A stretch of DNA of 64,000 nucleotides from Erythrophleum ivorense (taxonomy: Eukaryota; Streptophyta; Magnoliopsida; Fabales; Fabaceae): NCBI GenBank assembly GCA_026724425.1, contig JAIUCV010000076.1, positions 1,883,501 to 1,947,500 of the forward strand, written 5' to 3'. A model generated the notes under the pieces. It was not told the origin of the DNA and made no database searches. It saw nothing but the letters and a program-made list of their open reading frames with translations. Below, in pieces: positions 12,112-23,548 of this stretch. Position 1 is the stretch's first letter. The number at the start of each line of letters is the position of its first letter. The translations under genes and the position numbers were made by a program.

Positions 12112-13500
12112 TGATGTCTCTGTATTTTACATCATTTAGGAGCACATTCCATCTAGTTTCACCCCCATTTTAACTCTTATCTTTAGCATTTTTAGTATTA
12201 ATATCATGCATTGTACAAACACATAGCATTTAGGACTTGCATTGCATTAGTTGTGCATTTGGGAGTTGTATCAGGTGTTTTGGAGCTGAAGAGGGGCAGA
12301 AACGGAGTGAAGATGAAGAAGCATGGAGTCTGGACGGCAAACGGGTTGTGAAACAGGTTGAGAACCTGTTTGGCGGAGAAATGCAGAGCGTTGACCGAAA
12401 CAGAGGCCATTGACCCGCGATTTCCCTGAGTTGTTTCGAAGTGTTTCGTTTTGGAAGGAGTTGGGTCAACTTAAATGAGTTGACTGAGGGCTTCTATTTG
12501 CTTGGATATATAAAGCCTTAAACCTAATTTCTTTAGGGGATCTTATCTTGTAATTTCTCTTATCAAGAACACACAAACCTTTGTTTTTAGCTCTAAGCAC
12601 GATTTTGTAGATCTGTTGACTGTTCTTAATAAAGTTTAGTTCACTCTTCTTATCTTGCTTATTCTAATCCTAATCCATCATCCTATTCACGATTTGAACC
12701 CTTTCCCCCATGGGATTTGGTGTTCTTATCATGGATAGTGAGTAGATTCCCTTTTGGTCATATGGGGTGAGGTAGAATCGAGTTAGTAGGGATAGATCTA
12801 GTGTCTAGGCGTGTTTAATCATCTCAGGAGTCTTCTCTTGCTGGGCGTGCTTAAGGCTTGACCTTAGTTGGCCATTTTGGTCTTGATCCAAGACACTTCC
12901 TACACCGAAAGTGGCTGGAAGTTGTCAGATCGACCAGCAAGAGGATGAACTCATCCCTACACACGGAAGTGGATGTCTGGGGAGTTCATTGGGTATAAGA
13001 GAGTTGGCGCTTATTGCAGACCGGTTTTAGAGTCCACTATCCGAAAGATAGATCCTTTGGATTCAAGGCCGGTTTTGTGATTCTCACCACGGAAGTGGGT
13101 GAATCTCGCTGTTGGAACTCTCTCCCTAAGACTAGTGATCTTTGAACATTTCTAGCCATTCTATCATTCCCTAAGAGTTCGATTTCGATAACCTCACTCC
13201 TAGGACCTTCTTCCTCTATCTTAAAGTCTGCTCCTTTGACAATTTCGAAATTGCTTATTTCTCAATATCTTGATTTCGGAGTTACTGTTCATTCGCTGAA
13301 AGTTTGGGTTTTTGTTTCATTTATTGCTTTGTTTCACTTTGTTTATTGCTTGAATCGAAATAACAAACCTATTGCTCTTGACTTGATTAATCTCTTGCAT
13401 TCTTAATTGCTCTTCTTTCTCCATTATGGATTGACACCTTAAAGACCACAATGACATGAGTGGGAAAGGTAATTGAAACCCATAGAAAATTCCTGTTTCA
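12112..13500 (+). repeat. Athila-C 5' LTR
   Basis: It starts TGATGTCTCTGTATTTTAC and ends AAATTCCTGTTTCA. A TATATAAA box lies at 12507-12514. An inverted repeat AACAGGTT-GAG-AACCTGTT lies at about 12352-12370. A possible splice donor, GGGAAAG|GTAATTG, is near the 3' end at about 13467. Confidence 0.95.
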
Positions 13501-13503
13501 ATT

Positions 13504-13516
13504 TGGCGCCGTTGCC
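13504..13516 (+). other. Athila-C primer binding site
   Basis: TGGCGCCGTTGCC matches the tRNA-Asp complement for 13 nt and then diverges (ATTTGG). Athila-D has the same shortened site. Confidence 0.85.
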
Positions 13517-13609
13517 ATTTGGAGTTTTAAGTTTGAGCATTTTTGATTTGGATAATTTTCAAGATCAAGTTTTACATTATTACTTTCCATTACCATATAA
13601 GTATTTGCT

Positions 13610-13705
13610 GTTTGGGAGCTGCTTTCTCTGTTTTGCAGGTTTAAACATCAAATAAACTTTCCATATCTGCTGTTTGGGAGCTGCTTTTCCTTCTTTTGCA
13701 GGTTT
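13610..13705 (+). promoter_or_regulatory. Tandemly duplicated splice-acceptor-like leader before gag
   Basis: A pyrimidine-rich segment with GGGAGCTGCTTT and ending in TTTTGCAG|GTTTA occurs twice, with CAG ends at 13638 and 13701. The second lies directly before the gag ATG at 13706. Athila-D has the same duplicated arrangement. The sequence fits two alternative 3' splice sites of a leader intron; splicing itself is inferred. Confidence 0.5.
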
Positions 13706-16700
13706 ATGCACACACGTTCTCGCGGTCGTAGCAATTTGTGCAGTCCAAGTGATCTAGCGAAGGCTGAGAAAGCAAAGCGGGATAAGCGAGCACGAGACAG
13801 AGCTGAACAGCAGCTGAGAGCTGAACAACAGTTAGAAAACGCACCACCACAGTTTGAGCAGATGGCAGACCCACCAGGGGTACACGCACCGCCTCAGGCG
13901 GCACATCAGGACGCAAACCAGCAGAACGCCGGAGCGCATCCCGTTCATCCTCCACGAGTTGCTCGACAAATCGGCGCTGGAGATACTCCGAATTCTCACC
14001 TTAACCGCCACGGAATTACCCCACCACCAGTCCCCAATAACAACTTTGAAATCAAGACCAGCTTGATCTCTTTGGTGGAGAATTCGCAATTTCACGGAAT
14101 GCGGGATGAGAATCCGTTGAAACACCTTGACAAGTTCGACCGACTCTGTTCCTTGCAGAAAATAAATGGCGTCTCCGAAGATGGCTTCAAGTTACGGCTT
14201 TTCCCTTTCTCTTTGGGCGGCAAAGCACTAGCTTGGGAGACATCATTACCTGAAGGTTCGGTCACTACTTGGGACCAATGCAAGCGAGCTTTTCTGGCTA
14301 AGTTCTTTCCAACGTCACGGACAGCGAAGTTGCGAAACGAAATATCGGGTTTCACACAGCTGAGCAGCGAGACTTTCAGTGAGGCGTATGAGCGCTTCAA
14401 GGGATATCAGATGCAGTGCCCACACCACGGCTTCTCAAAGGAGAATTTGCTGAGCACGTTGTACCGAGGAGTGTTACCGAAGTACAGGATGTTGTTGGAC
14501 ACGGCCAGCAACGGATACTTCATGGGTCAAGACGTGGACGACGGTTTGATATTGGTTGAGAACATTGCTACTAGTGATGGCAATTACAATGAGGATTATG
14601 ACCGGTCTGATAGAGGGAGCTCGGCCCAAGAAGAGAAGCACAAGAAGGAGATTAAAATGTTGAATGATAAACTCGATAAGCTTCTCACTGGTCAACAAAA
14701 GCAACTACACTTCGTTTGTGAGGACGATCAGGTTGAAGAGGAGAAGGACAGTCAGGTTGAGGAAGTTAACTTCATCAACAACCAAGGAGCCTTTCAGAAA
14801 GGATTCATCAATTACAAAAACAACCAGAACCTTTCCTACCGCTCTACCAACGTGGAAAACCCACACGACCAGGTCTATCCACCGCAGCAAGTTCCGCCAC
14901 AAGCCGGACAGCAGGTGGTTTACTACAAAAAGAATTTCCCGCCAAAGACCTTTGCTGCACCGCAACAAGTTTCCACTCAAGCTCAAGTTGGGAGCCATTC
15001 AAGTCAGGATTCCGACATGAAACAGATGTTGCAACAGCTTCTCCAAGGGCAAATCAGCGGAGCAAGTGATCTCCACATCAAATTGGCAGAGATACACAAT
15101 AAAATTGATAGTGCACATCACGAAATGACTAGTTCGCAGCATGAAATGACACGGAAGTTAGAGGAACTAAGCTCTAAAGTCAGGCACTTGGAGTCTCAAC
15201 AAAGCAGCAGCTCCAAGGGGATCCTACCTGGAAAGCCAATACCAAACCCTAAGGAGTATGCCAAAGCAGTCACATTGCGCAGCGGAAAAGTACTTCCCAA
15301 CAGAGTAGCACCGGTTAAACACAACGAGGACGTTGTGATTCAAGAGGGGGAGGATTTGATTGAGGAAGACACTGAGGTTACTTTGGAGAATGAGTCAGAA
15401 GCTAGGAAAGTGAGAGAAGCCCCTAAATCAGTTGAGAAGGAGAACAAAAAGGGCAAGGAAACTCCCTTTGTTCCTCCAGCTTACAAACCGCCAATGCCAT
15501 TTCCAGGTCGGTTCAAGAAACAGTTAATAGCCAAGTATAAAGGACTCTTTGATAAGGTGATGGCTAAGATTGAAGTGAAAATGCCTATTCTGGACGCCCT
15601 CACGTTGACACCGCCATACCAAAAGTTTCTGAAAGACGCGATCTTGGAAAGGACTAAAGAAGTCCAAGGCATGGTAGTGCTATCTCAAGAGTGTAGCGCC
15701 ATTATTCAGAGCCGAGCAGTTGCCAAAAAACTCGGAGATCCAGGGAGCTTTACCCTCCCATGTTCTCTCGGCCCGTTATCCTTCGAGAACTGCTTGTGCG
15801 ACTTGGGAGCCAGCGTGAGCATCATGCCTATGACAGTGGCTAAGCGACTTGGGTTTAGCGAGTATAAGAAGTGCAATTTCTCACTAGTGCTTGCTGATCG
15901 TTCCATCAGATTGCCGAAGGGAATGCTAGAAGATATGCCACTGAAAGTCGGCAATGTGGTAGTACCAACTGATTTCATAGTGCTGGAAATGGATGAGGAG
16001 CCAAAGGACCCGTTAATATTAGGGAGACCTTTTCTAGCAACCGCTGGGGCTGTTATAGATGTGAAGCGAGGGAAGATAGAGTTGAATATGAGCCAGGAAT
16101 GCAGGCTGATCTTCAATATTAATGATGTGATTAAGGGGCCAACAATAAATGGTGAGTCGTTCTATATTGACACCAATGACCAACCAGCTGATGAGCACTT
16201 GGAGGAATTGAGTGTGGAGGATAAACTGCTGCTAGCCTTGACCAAGGACAATGACGGATTTGGATGTCTTCAAGCCGAGAGTAAGGGTTACGCCTGGATG
16301 ATGGATTCGCATCAGGCTGAGGAAAGTGAAGTTGATTTTGAAACACTTGTTGAAAATGAGTCAGTCGTCAAACAGGGTGAGAAACCGGTTGGCATCCTGT
16401 TTGCTCACGGAGCCGTTTCGGATGAAGGATGCTTGTCGGGACAGAATGTTGAGGACGATTGGTCAGAGCTTAAGGCACCGACGGTTGAGCTGAAACCTCT
16501 TCCTAAAGGGCTCAGGGAACATCTTTGCGGTGCGATTCTCTCTACTCACGATTGTGTGGCTGGAAATGATGAGAATGAGAGAGCTATAGACGAAATCTCT
16601 AGGCTTCTCTATGGTTCAAATGTTAAGCTTTCAGGGGATGAGAGGACACCTCATGCAGAAACACGAAGTGCCAAGAAGGAGGTAGTCTCACAGATGGTTG

Positions 16701-17614
16701 AAAGAGAGGAAACCACAAAGGTTGAGCCTCCTCCTTACAAACCTGAGCTTCCATTTCCTGGGAGAGTCCTTACTAAAGCTCAAAAGAAGGTAGTCTCCAA
16801 GTTTAGGAATGATATGAGCGAGATTGGTGTTCATCTACCCAACATGGGGAATATGCAAGCAGCTCATCTCCAAATGAAGCTCATTAAGGACATTCTTGCA
16901 AACAAGGAGAGAGTGGCTGCTCTTATGGAATTCTCTACACCTCCAGCTCCGCCCCTTCTCACGCTAACCTCTATTCCTAAGCTTGAGAGTCAAGGGAAGT
17001 TCACATTGCCTTGCACTCTTGGAGATTTGAAGCTTGATGATGCTCTTGTAGATTCTGGAGCAAGTGTGAATCTCATATCACTTGCTATGGTCAAGCGGCT
17101 TGGTATAAAGAGTTTGAAGCCTCCTAGCTCTTCTGTCATGTTTGGAGATGCTTCTTCTAAGTCTCCACTTGGTCTAGTCAAAAATTTTCCTTTGAAAATT
17201 GGTGGATGCAAGGTTCCAATCGACCTCACTGTTTTGGATATGGTTGATGAAAAAGAAGTACCATTGATCCTTGGGACACCATTCCTCACAACTGTTGGAG
17301 CCTCAATTGACTTTCACAAGAAGCTGGTGATTCTCCACCATGTCAACAACAAGGTTTCATACCCAATGAAGGTCTCCTCTACTAGTTATTGTGGGACAAT
17401 AACCGTTGAAAAGTCGAGCATCAAGGAGGACCAGGTTGAACGTGACAAAGCTGTGCATCTGCTTGATGATTATGGGGAAGATATTCTGGATGGAGAGTGT
17501 ATGATTGACATGTTCAGTGAGCACATGGGACGTGCTCAAAAGGCGGAGGTGTGTAGAGGCACAAAGGCCATTCTCGGGAAAAAGGCAAAGATGAAGGAAC
17601 CTCAACCCCACTAA
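13706..17614 (+). CDS. Athila-C gag with two tandem retropepsin domains
   Basis: The frame encodes 1302 aa from ATG 13706 (MHTRSRGRSNL). Residues ~125-245 are the gag capsid domain (MRDENPLKHLDKF to QCPHHGFSKENLL). A Q-rich middle carries a coiled-coil-like stretch near residues 450-500. The first linker-protease unit has PPMPFPGRFKKQL then CDLGASVSIMP (about residue 700) and PLILGRPFLATAGA. A second, diverged unit repeats the same order: PELPFPGRVLTKAQ, then LVDSGASVNLIS (about residue 1117) and PLILGTPFLTTVGA. The frame ends at TAA 17612 with no RT. The second unit resembles the Athila-B protease more than the first does, which suggests a fusion of two lineages. Intact and probably translatable. 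Confidence 0.92.
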   Translation: MHTRSRGRSNLCSPSDLAKAEKAKRDKRARDRAEQQLRAEQQLENAPPQFEQMADPPGVHAPPQAAHQDANQQNAGAHPVHPPRVARQIGAGDTPNSHLNRHGITPPPVPNNNFEIKTSLISLVENSQFHGMRDENPLKHLDKFDRLCSLQKINGVSEDGFKLRLFPFSLGGKALAWETSLPEGSVTTWDQCKRAFLAKFFPTSRTAKLRNEISGFTQLSSETFSEAYERFKGYQMQCPHHGFSKENLLSTLYRGVLPKYRMLLDTASNGYFMGQDVDDGLILVENIATSDGNYNEDYDRSDRGSSAQEEKHKKEIKMLNDKLDKLLTGQQKQLHFVCEDDQVEEEKDSQVEEVNFINNQGAFQKGFINYKNNQNLSYRSTNVENPHDQVYPPQQVPPQAGQQVVYYKKNFPPKTFAAPQQVSTQAQVGSHSSQDSDMKQMLQQLLQGQISGASDLHIKLAEIHNKIDSAHHEMTSSQHEMTRKLEELSSKVRHLESQQSSSSKGILPGKPIPNPKEYAKAVTLRSGKVLPNRVAPVKHNEDVVIQEGEDLIEEDTEVTLENESEARKVREAPKSVEKENKKGKETPFVPPAYKPPMPFPGRFKKQLIAKYKGLFDKVMAKIEVKMPILDALTLTPPYQKFLKDAILERTKEVQGMVVLSQECSAIIQSRAVAKKLGDPGSFTLPCSLGPLSFENCLCDLGASVSIMPMTVAKRLGFSEYKKCNFSLVLADRSIRLPKGMLEDMPLKVGNVVVPTDFIVLEMDEEPKDPLILGRPFLATAGAVIDVKRGKIELNMSQECRLIFNINDVIKGPTINGESFYIDTNDQPADEHLEELSVEDKLLLALTKDNDGFGCLQAESKGYAWMMDSHQAEESEVDFETLVENESVVKQGEKPVGILFAHGAVSDEGCLSGQNVEDDWSELKAPTVELKPLPKGLREHLCGAILSTHDCVAGNDENERAIDEISRLLYGSNVKLSGDERTPHAETRSAKKEVVSQMVEREETTKVEPPPYKPELPFPGRVLTKAQKKVVSKFRNDMSEIGVHLPNMGNMQAAHLQMKLIKDILANKERVAALMEFSTPPAPPLLTLTSIPKLESQGKFTLPCTLGDLKLDDALVDSGASVNLISLAMVKRLGIKSLKPPSSSVMFGDASSKSPLGLVKNFPLKIGGCKVPIDLTVLDMVDEKEVPLILGTPFLTTVGASIDFHKKLVILHHVNNKVSYPMKVSSTSYCGTITVEKSSIKEDQVERDKAVHLLDDYGEDILDGECMIDMFSEHMGRAQKAEVCRGTKAILGKKAKMKEPQPH

Positions 17615-17833
17615 CTTGATCCACCCCTATACTCTCTTAAGCTGTCTCCACTGAAGCTTAAAGATGGAGAATTTGAGTTCAAGATGAAGTGTAAAGGAAA
17701 ACCTAGCATGTTCTCAACCGCCAAGACCATCCTAAGCGCTAAGCCTCACGGTGATCCTACAAAGCTCAAAGATCTCCAAGCTCACGTTATGACTGTCTCT
17801 GTTGAAAGCGTGCAGCCCTTCACCATTCACTAG
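17615..17833 (+). pseudogene. In-frame continuation after the Athila-C stop, unknown protein
   Basis: Directly after the TAA the same frame stays open for 72 codons to TAG 17831-17833 (LDPPLYSLKLSPLKLKDGEF...). The repeated KL/LK pattern and full openness suggest former coding sequence cut off by the stop. I do not recognise the family. Confidence 0.45.
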
Positions 17834-18119
17834 CATGAGCTAAGGAAAGTCAAGCTAGAGACTTAAAACAAGCTCACTTGGGAGGAAGTCCCATGATTAT
17901 CCTTTTGTATATATTGCTTTTCGTTTTGAATAATGTGGCTTCTTTGCTGTTTAAAGTTCATGTTTTGGTTAGTTTATATAGTATGGAGAAAGGGAGACCA
18001 ACCGCAAGCAGAAAGTTGGTATAAATCAAGTCAAAATCACCAAGGGTTGATTAGCTGAGAAAAGAGCTCAAACGGGTTGTCAAACAGGTTTCCTCCGCCG
18101 GATCAACCTGTTTCGGCGC

Positions 18120-18279
18120 CCAGTCCATCCAAGGCGACTTGGACAATGACATGGTGAGGAACGAGGAAACAGTCTCAGCGAGAACCAGACGCAAGAGGAA
18201 AGCTGCCCGATCCCCGACTCCGGATTCAACGTCCAATGAACTTGAGGAAGTATCCTCACCACCCTCCACGAGCGAATGA
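18120..18279 (+). pseudogene. Remnant of ATHILA ORF-1 C-terminus
   Basis: The frame reads ...TRRKRKAARSPTPDSTSNEL...SSPPSTSE and ends with TGA 18277-18279. It parallels the C-terminus of the complete Athila-D ORF-1 product (GRKRRAEKSPTPESSNPSLDE). Athila-C therefore descends from an element that once had pol and ORF-1, now deleted except for this tail. Confidence 0.65.
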
Positions 18280-18376
18280 GAGGTACAACTCTTTTACCAT
18301 TGTGTATACCGTTTCTTTTATTTTTCGTATGCATTTCATACTTGTGTTTTGATTGATCTCTTCTTCAAGCTTCTAT

Positions 18377-18416
18377 TTGCACAAGGGACTGTGCAATTCA
18401 AGTTTGGGGGAGGGGT
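18377..18416 (+). promoter_or_regulatory. Internal hairpin plus polypurine module (Athila-C)
   Basis: The stem TTGCAC/GTGCAA (18377-18382 with 18391-18396) has an eight-base loop AAGGGACT and is followed by CAAGTTTGGGGGAGGGG. Equivalent modules occur in Athila-A, -D and (weaker) -B. Confidence 0.6.
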
Positions 18417-19867
18417 CAATAGCATTTGACCTTGTTTTCTATTTTCTTATTTTCAATTTTCCATCTTTGAGTCTCATGTGCATTTCATCTAAGGCATAGA
18501 AAATACCAAAAAAATTGAAATTTTTTCGAAAATTGCATAACACAAAAAGAGTTATCACTTGCATTTACATAGTAGGATTGAGTCTAGATGCATTTTCCAT
18601 GACCATTTGCATATGCATAGGGGACAATGATAGGACTCTACATGTTTGAGAAATGCTTTTTGACATCACTTCAATGCTCCAGTTGGAAGTTATTTGATGC
18701 ATATCGGTTTAGTTTGAGCATTAAAAGAATTCCATACTTAATGACTCGCATCTCGACATTCATGCTTGATTGAATCATTGCTTTGATTTGAAACTTCACC
18801 TAAGCTATTTGGACTTAATATGATCATCTAATTGTCATTCTCATGCATTGAAATTCTTGCTCATGGATTTTGACTCTCTTGGACATTCTTTCTCTTATAT
18901 TTATCTCTCTCTGTTTGTCCATGTTCATTGATTATCCAGCCCTTAACCAAACCCATTTCTATCAAACCCAACCTATTTAGCATGAGTTGTGAGGCCTTTT
19001 CCGATTGAGCTAGGCAAAAAGTGTTGAGTTTAGACCGACAAAGCTTAGATTCTCATGTAGAACTAGCTCGTTTTCCTTTGAGCTAGATTAGGCCTAGGTT
19101 GTGATTCAAGTTTGGGGGTGAGAGAGTGAGCTGAAAAGAAAAGAGAAAAGAAAGGATTGGAGAGAATAAAAGGGAAGTGTCAAAAGAGTGGTGGCTTATT
19201 AGTAAAGTTTAAAAGATAGGTAAATTGGGGGCTTGTTCTAGAGTAAAGGGCGCAAAGCCAAGATTCTCCAAATTGAGTAAAAAGCCCCAAGCCTAAGTAA
19301 GAAATTAGAAAGCCTTAAGCCACAAGAAATTAAAAAGTTTTATCCTCCTTGAAAATCCTAAGTTGTTGAGTCTCTTAAGTTCATAAAGGGAAAGAAAGTG
19401 TTGCTCTAAAAAGGGTAGTTAGGACTTGGGTGGGATTCGTTCTTACAAAGCTTTTAAGACCTTATGTCTTGGGTAGATGGGAATCTATCTTTGTACCATC
19501 CTAGGTCCTTACTCTTAGCATTTTGCCCAAGCTCAATTCTTCTTGAGAGATCCCTTATGTGCTTCATGAAACCACCAAGAGAAAAAGAGCCTAACCCTTG
19601 AACCAAATGAGCAAATTTTTATTGCACTGAGTTTTGATTCACGGTTTTGAGCTTAATTGAATGTAAATAGGTGAAGTGGATTTGAATGCATGTTTCGTCA
19701 TGGCTGATGTCGGTGTGTCGCTGAATTGAGTATGTGAGTAATCAAATTTGAATTGCTAAACCGGTTTGCATCTCATAATTCCTAACTTGAGCATTGAGGC
19801 GATTTCTTCGAGCATATCTTTTGGATTTGAGTCCCCGCCCAAATCAACTTCTCTCTGATTTGTTCTT
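18417..19867 (+). other. Athila-C 3' untranslated region
   Basis: No coding sequence supported. A further copy of the polypurine motif, GATTCAAGTTTGGGGGTGAG, is at about 19102-19121. Purine-rich low-complexity sequence follows (19130-19180). Confidence 0.6.
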
Positions 19868-19907
19868 TCTTGCTTGAGGGCAAGCAAGATTCAAGTTTGG
19901 GGGAAGT
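19868..19907 (+). promoter_or_regulatory. Hairpin plus 3' polypurine tract at the Athila-C LTR
   Basis: A perfect nine-pair stem TCTTGCTTG/CAAGCAAGA with loop AGGG (19868-19889) is followed by TTCAAGTTTGGGGGAAGT, which touches the 3' LTR start TGATG at 19908. The polypurine tract is the expected plus-strand primer. The hairpin recurs in Athila-A and -D. Confidence 0.8.
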
Positions 19908-21300
19908 TGATGTCTCTATATTTTACATCATTTAGGAGCACATTCCATCTAGTTTCACCCCCATTTTAACTCTTATCTTTAGCATTTTTAGTATTAATAT
20001 CATGCATTGTACAAACACATAGCATTTAGGACTTGCATTGCATTAGTTGTGCATTTGGGAGTTGTATCAGGTGTTTTGGAGCTGAAGAGGGGCAGAAATG
20101 GAGTGAAGATGAAGAAGCATGGAGTCTGGACGGCAAACGGGTTGTGAAACAGGTTGAGAACCTGTTTGGCGGAGAAATGCAGAGCGTTGACCGAAACAGA
20201 GGCCATTGACCCGCGATTTCCCTGAGTTGTTTCGAAGTGTTTCGTTTTGGAAGGAGTTGGGTCAACTTAAATGAGTTGACTGAGGGCTTCTATTTGCTTG
20301 GATATATAAAGCCTTAAACCTAATTTCTTTAGGGGATCTTATCTTGTAATTTCTCTTATCAAGAACACACAAACCTTTGTTTTTAGCTCTAAGCACGATT
20401 TTGTAGATCTGTTGACTGTTCTTAATAAAGTTTAGTTCACTCTTCTTATCTTGCTTATTCTAATCCTAATCCATCATCCTATTCACGATATATTTGAACC
20501 CTTTCCCCCATGGGATTTGGTGTTCTTATCATGGATAGTGAGTAGATTCCCTTTTGGTCATATGGGGTGAGGTAGAATCGAGTTAGTAGGGATAGATCTA
20601 GTGTCTAGGCGTGTTTAATCATCTCAGGAGTCTTCTCTTGCTGGGCGTGCTTAAGGCTTGACCTTAGTTGGCCATTTTGGTCTTGATCCAAGACACTTCC
20701 TACACCGAAAGTGGCTGGAAGTTGTCAGATCGACCAGCAAGAGGATGAACTCATCCCTACCCACGGAAGTGGATGTCTGGGGAGTTCATTGGGTATAAGA
20801 GAGTTGGCGCTTATTGCAGACCGGTTTTAGAGTCCACTATCCGAAAGATAGATCCTTTGGATTCAAGGCCGGTTTTGTGATTCTCACCACGGAAGTGGGT
20901 GAATCTCGCTGTTGGAACTCTCTCCCTAAGACTAGTGATCTTTGAACATTTCTAGCCATTCTATCATTCCCTAAGAGTTCGATTTCGATAACCTCACTCC
21001 TAGGACCTTCTTCCTCTATCTTAAAGTCTGCTCCTTTGACAATTTCGAAATTGCTTCTTTCTCAATATCTTGATTTCGGAGTTACTGTTCATTCGCTGAA
21101 AGTTTGGGTTTTTGTTTCATTTATTGCTTTGTTTCACTTTGTTTATTGCTTGAATCGAAATAACAAACCTATTGCTCTTGACTTGATTAATCTCTTGCAT
21201 TCTTAATTGCTCTTCTTTCTCCATTATGGATTGACACCTTAAAGACCACAATGACATGAGTGGGAAAGGTAATTGAAACCCATAGAAAATTCCTGTTTCA
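19908..21300 (+). repeat. Athila-C 3' LTR
   Basis: Nearly identical to the 5' LTR. Differences seen: A for G near the start, C to T at about 20098, a 4-nt ATAT gain near 20490, and single changes near 20761 and 21057. TATATAAA is at 20303-20310. It ends TCCTGTTTCA and is followed by the TSD ACCAC. Confidence 0.95.
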
Positions 21301-21305
21301 ACCAC

Positions 21306-23548
21306 CTCAGCCTCCAAGGAACGACTTTGAGATCAAGCCACAAATCATTGCCTTGGTGAAACAAAACCAATTCCATGGTTTGTCCACTGAGCATCCACTT
21401 GACCATGTCGACACCTTTGAGGAGATATGTAGCACTACTCGGATCAATGGAGTGTCACCGGACTACTTCAAGTGCAAGCTGTTTACCTTCTCTCTAAGTG
21501 ACAAGGCACTTAGATGGGTAAAGTCTCTGCCACCTCAATCCATTACAACATGGAATGAATACAAAGGAGCTTTCTTAAACCAATTCTATACCAAGCAAAG
21601 ATCAAACTCTATAAGGAGCAAGATATCCGGGTTTAAGCAAGCACCAATGGAGTCTTTCTATGAAGCTTTGGAGCGCTTCAAGGAGTATGCAAGAGATTGC
21701 CCTAACCATGGTTTCTCAGAAGGTAACCTTTGGAACATCTTCTACAATGGGATTGATCACAAGTACAAGCTTTCACTTGACACCGCGAGCAATGGCAACT
21801 TCATGACCAAATCGGTGCCGGAAGCTAAGCTTTTGATAGAAAACCTTGCTGCAAGTGATTCCAATGCATGCCCTGAGTACAATAGAGGAGTGAGAACCAC
21901 GAGCTCATCATCGGAATCGGCTCAAATCATGGAGTTGAAGAACATGGTCTCACAACTACTAAAGAGCAACCGAGGAGTGCATGCGGTCGATGATGTCTTG
22001 GCCACTAATGAAGAGCCTCTCATGGAGTTTATGAGAGATGGAGCAGAAGAGAATCAAGAGGAAGTCAACTACATAGGAGGTAACTACGGTAATAGAGGAT
22101 ACAATCAGCCATTCCGCCCCCATCCCAACCTCTCTTACCGAAGCACCAATGTGGAGAATCCAAATGATCAAGTCTATCCGGGCCAAAACACTTATCAAGG
22201 AGGCCAAAACGCTTACCAAGGAGGTCAATACCAGCCTAAGCAACAATTCTATCCTAAGGGAGTCTACCAAGTGAAGCAGCCACTCACTTTCCCCCAAGGA
22301 GTTGCACCGGCTCAACAAGAAGAAAAAGTAGATGTGGCGGTTAAGAAATATATGGAGGAGCAAAGACAAGCTACCAAGAGCTTACATGAGAAGATGGATC
22401 ACATGTTTGGTGATCTAAACAATAAGTTTGGGGCGTTGTCAACCCACGTCCAGAAGTTAGATGTTCAAGTCTCTCAAACAGCCGAGGCGGTTAAAAAGCA
22501 ACAAGAGGTAAATCCGCAAAAGTTTTGTAGTGTTGTTTCATCCAAAGAGGATCCACCGGCCATTGTCTCCATACCATCTCAAGAAGAAGAAAGAGAAGAT
22601 GAGCCTAAGGAGAGGTACAAACCAGAAAGGTACACATGGGAGTCAAGGCGAGCTTACAAGAGAAGGCTTGACAACAAGCCGCTGCTTAAACAAGGAGATC
22701 CCGGGAAGTTTGTGATCCCCGCTTGTATCAATGGATACCAACTCACCGATTGCTTGTGTGATAGTGGAGCAAACGTGAACCTCATGTCTCTTGCACTAGC
22801 CAAAGATTTGGGATTCAAATATTTCAAAGAGCCTAAGGTGAGAGTGGAGTTTGCGGATCTATCAAGCATGGAGCCTTATGGAGTGCTTGAAGATGTTATG
22901 CTAGAGATTGGAGAAAGACATGTCCCAACTGATTTCCAAATCATGGTATGGGAAGGATCAAAGAGGAATCAGCTGATTCTTGGTACCCCATTCTTAGCCA
23001 CAGCCGGGGCGATCATCAATTACATGAGAAACCAACTAACACTTGGCCATGTCCGGCAAGATATCTTTTTCCCAAGCATCAACTTTAAACAAGCTCCAAG
23101 TGCAGTCAAATTACCACCAGAGAGGAGCACACTCACGCCAAGAGAAGGAGCCGAGCAGCCAAGAAGCACAAAGAAGGGCGAGCCCTACCCTAAACCAAAA
23201 GAAGCGATGAAACCGTTGAGGCCGAAGCATGAGAATGTCTTCAAGGATATTCACTCGGTCTTGTCACCATCATTTGACGATCATGGAGCTGAAGAAGAGC
23301 CTGACGGTGTACCTAAGTCCTTTGCCAGCATAAGAATCCTTCTCCCAAAGGATCCGGACCCCAAAGATGAGCAAACCGCAAAGGAGAAACTCGGAAAAAC
23401 CTTAAAACTTTTTCCGAGAGCTTTGGTCTTCAAGGACGACATGGAAGATGATCATGGAGAGCCCAAACCACCTCATGAGCCACCTGAACCAGAATGTGAA
23501 GACACCAAAGGGATCCTAAACCCTTTGGCCGATCACATCCGCACCTAA
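21306..23548 (+). CDS. Athila-B gag-protease, C-terminal part
   Basis: It continues the Athila-B frame after Athila-C (…PPQPPRNDFEIKPQII). It carries the gag capsid domain (HPLDHVDTFEEICS to CPNHGFSEGN), a repeat-rich segment (TYQGGQNAYQGGQYQ), coiled-coil-like sequence around 22330-22500, and a retropepsin with CDSGANVNLMSLALAKDLGF and QLILGTPFLATAGA. An acidic/proline-rich tail ends at TAA 23546-23548. It keeps the DSG catalytic triplet, unlike the DLG of Athila-C protease 1 and Athila-D. No RT follows. The joined frame is intact, which fits a copy kept mobile by enzymes from another element. Confidence 0.9.

Larger units (their letters stand above)
12112..21300 (+). mobile_element. Athila-C: young non-autonomous ATHILA element with two proteases
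   Basis: It has LTRs of 1389 and 1393 bp (12112-13500, 19908-21300), a perfect ACCAC TSD (12107-12111 and 21301-21305) and a primer site at 13504. One long gag-protease-protease frame is followed by a small remnant of the ATHILA 3' gene, and polypurine tracts precede the 3' LTR. Pol is absent. By eye the two LTRs differ by four substitutions and one 4-nt indel, so the insertion is recent. It is the fifth nesting level on the left side. Confidence 0.95.
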
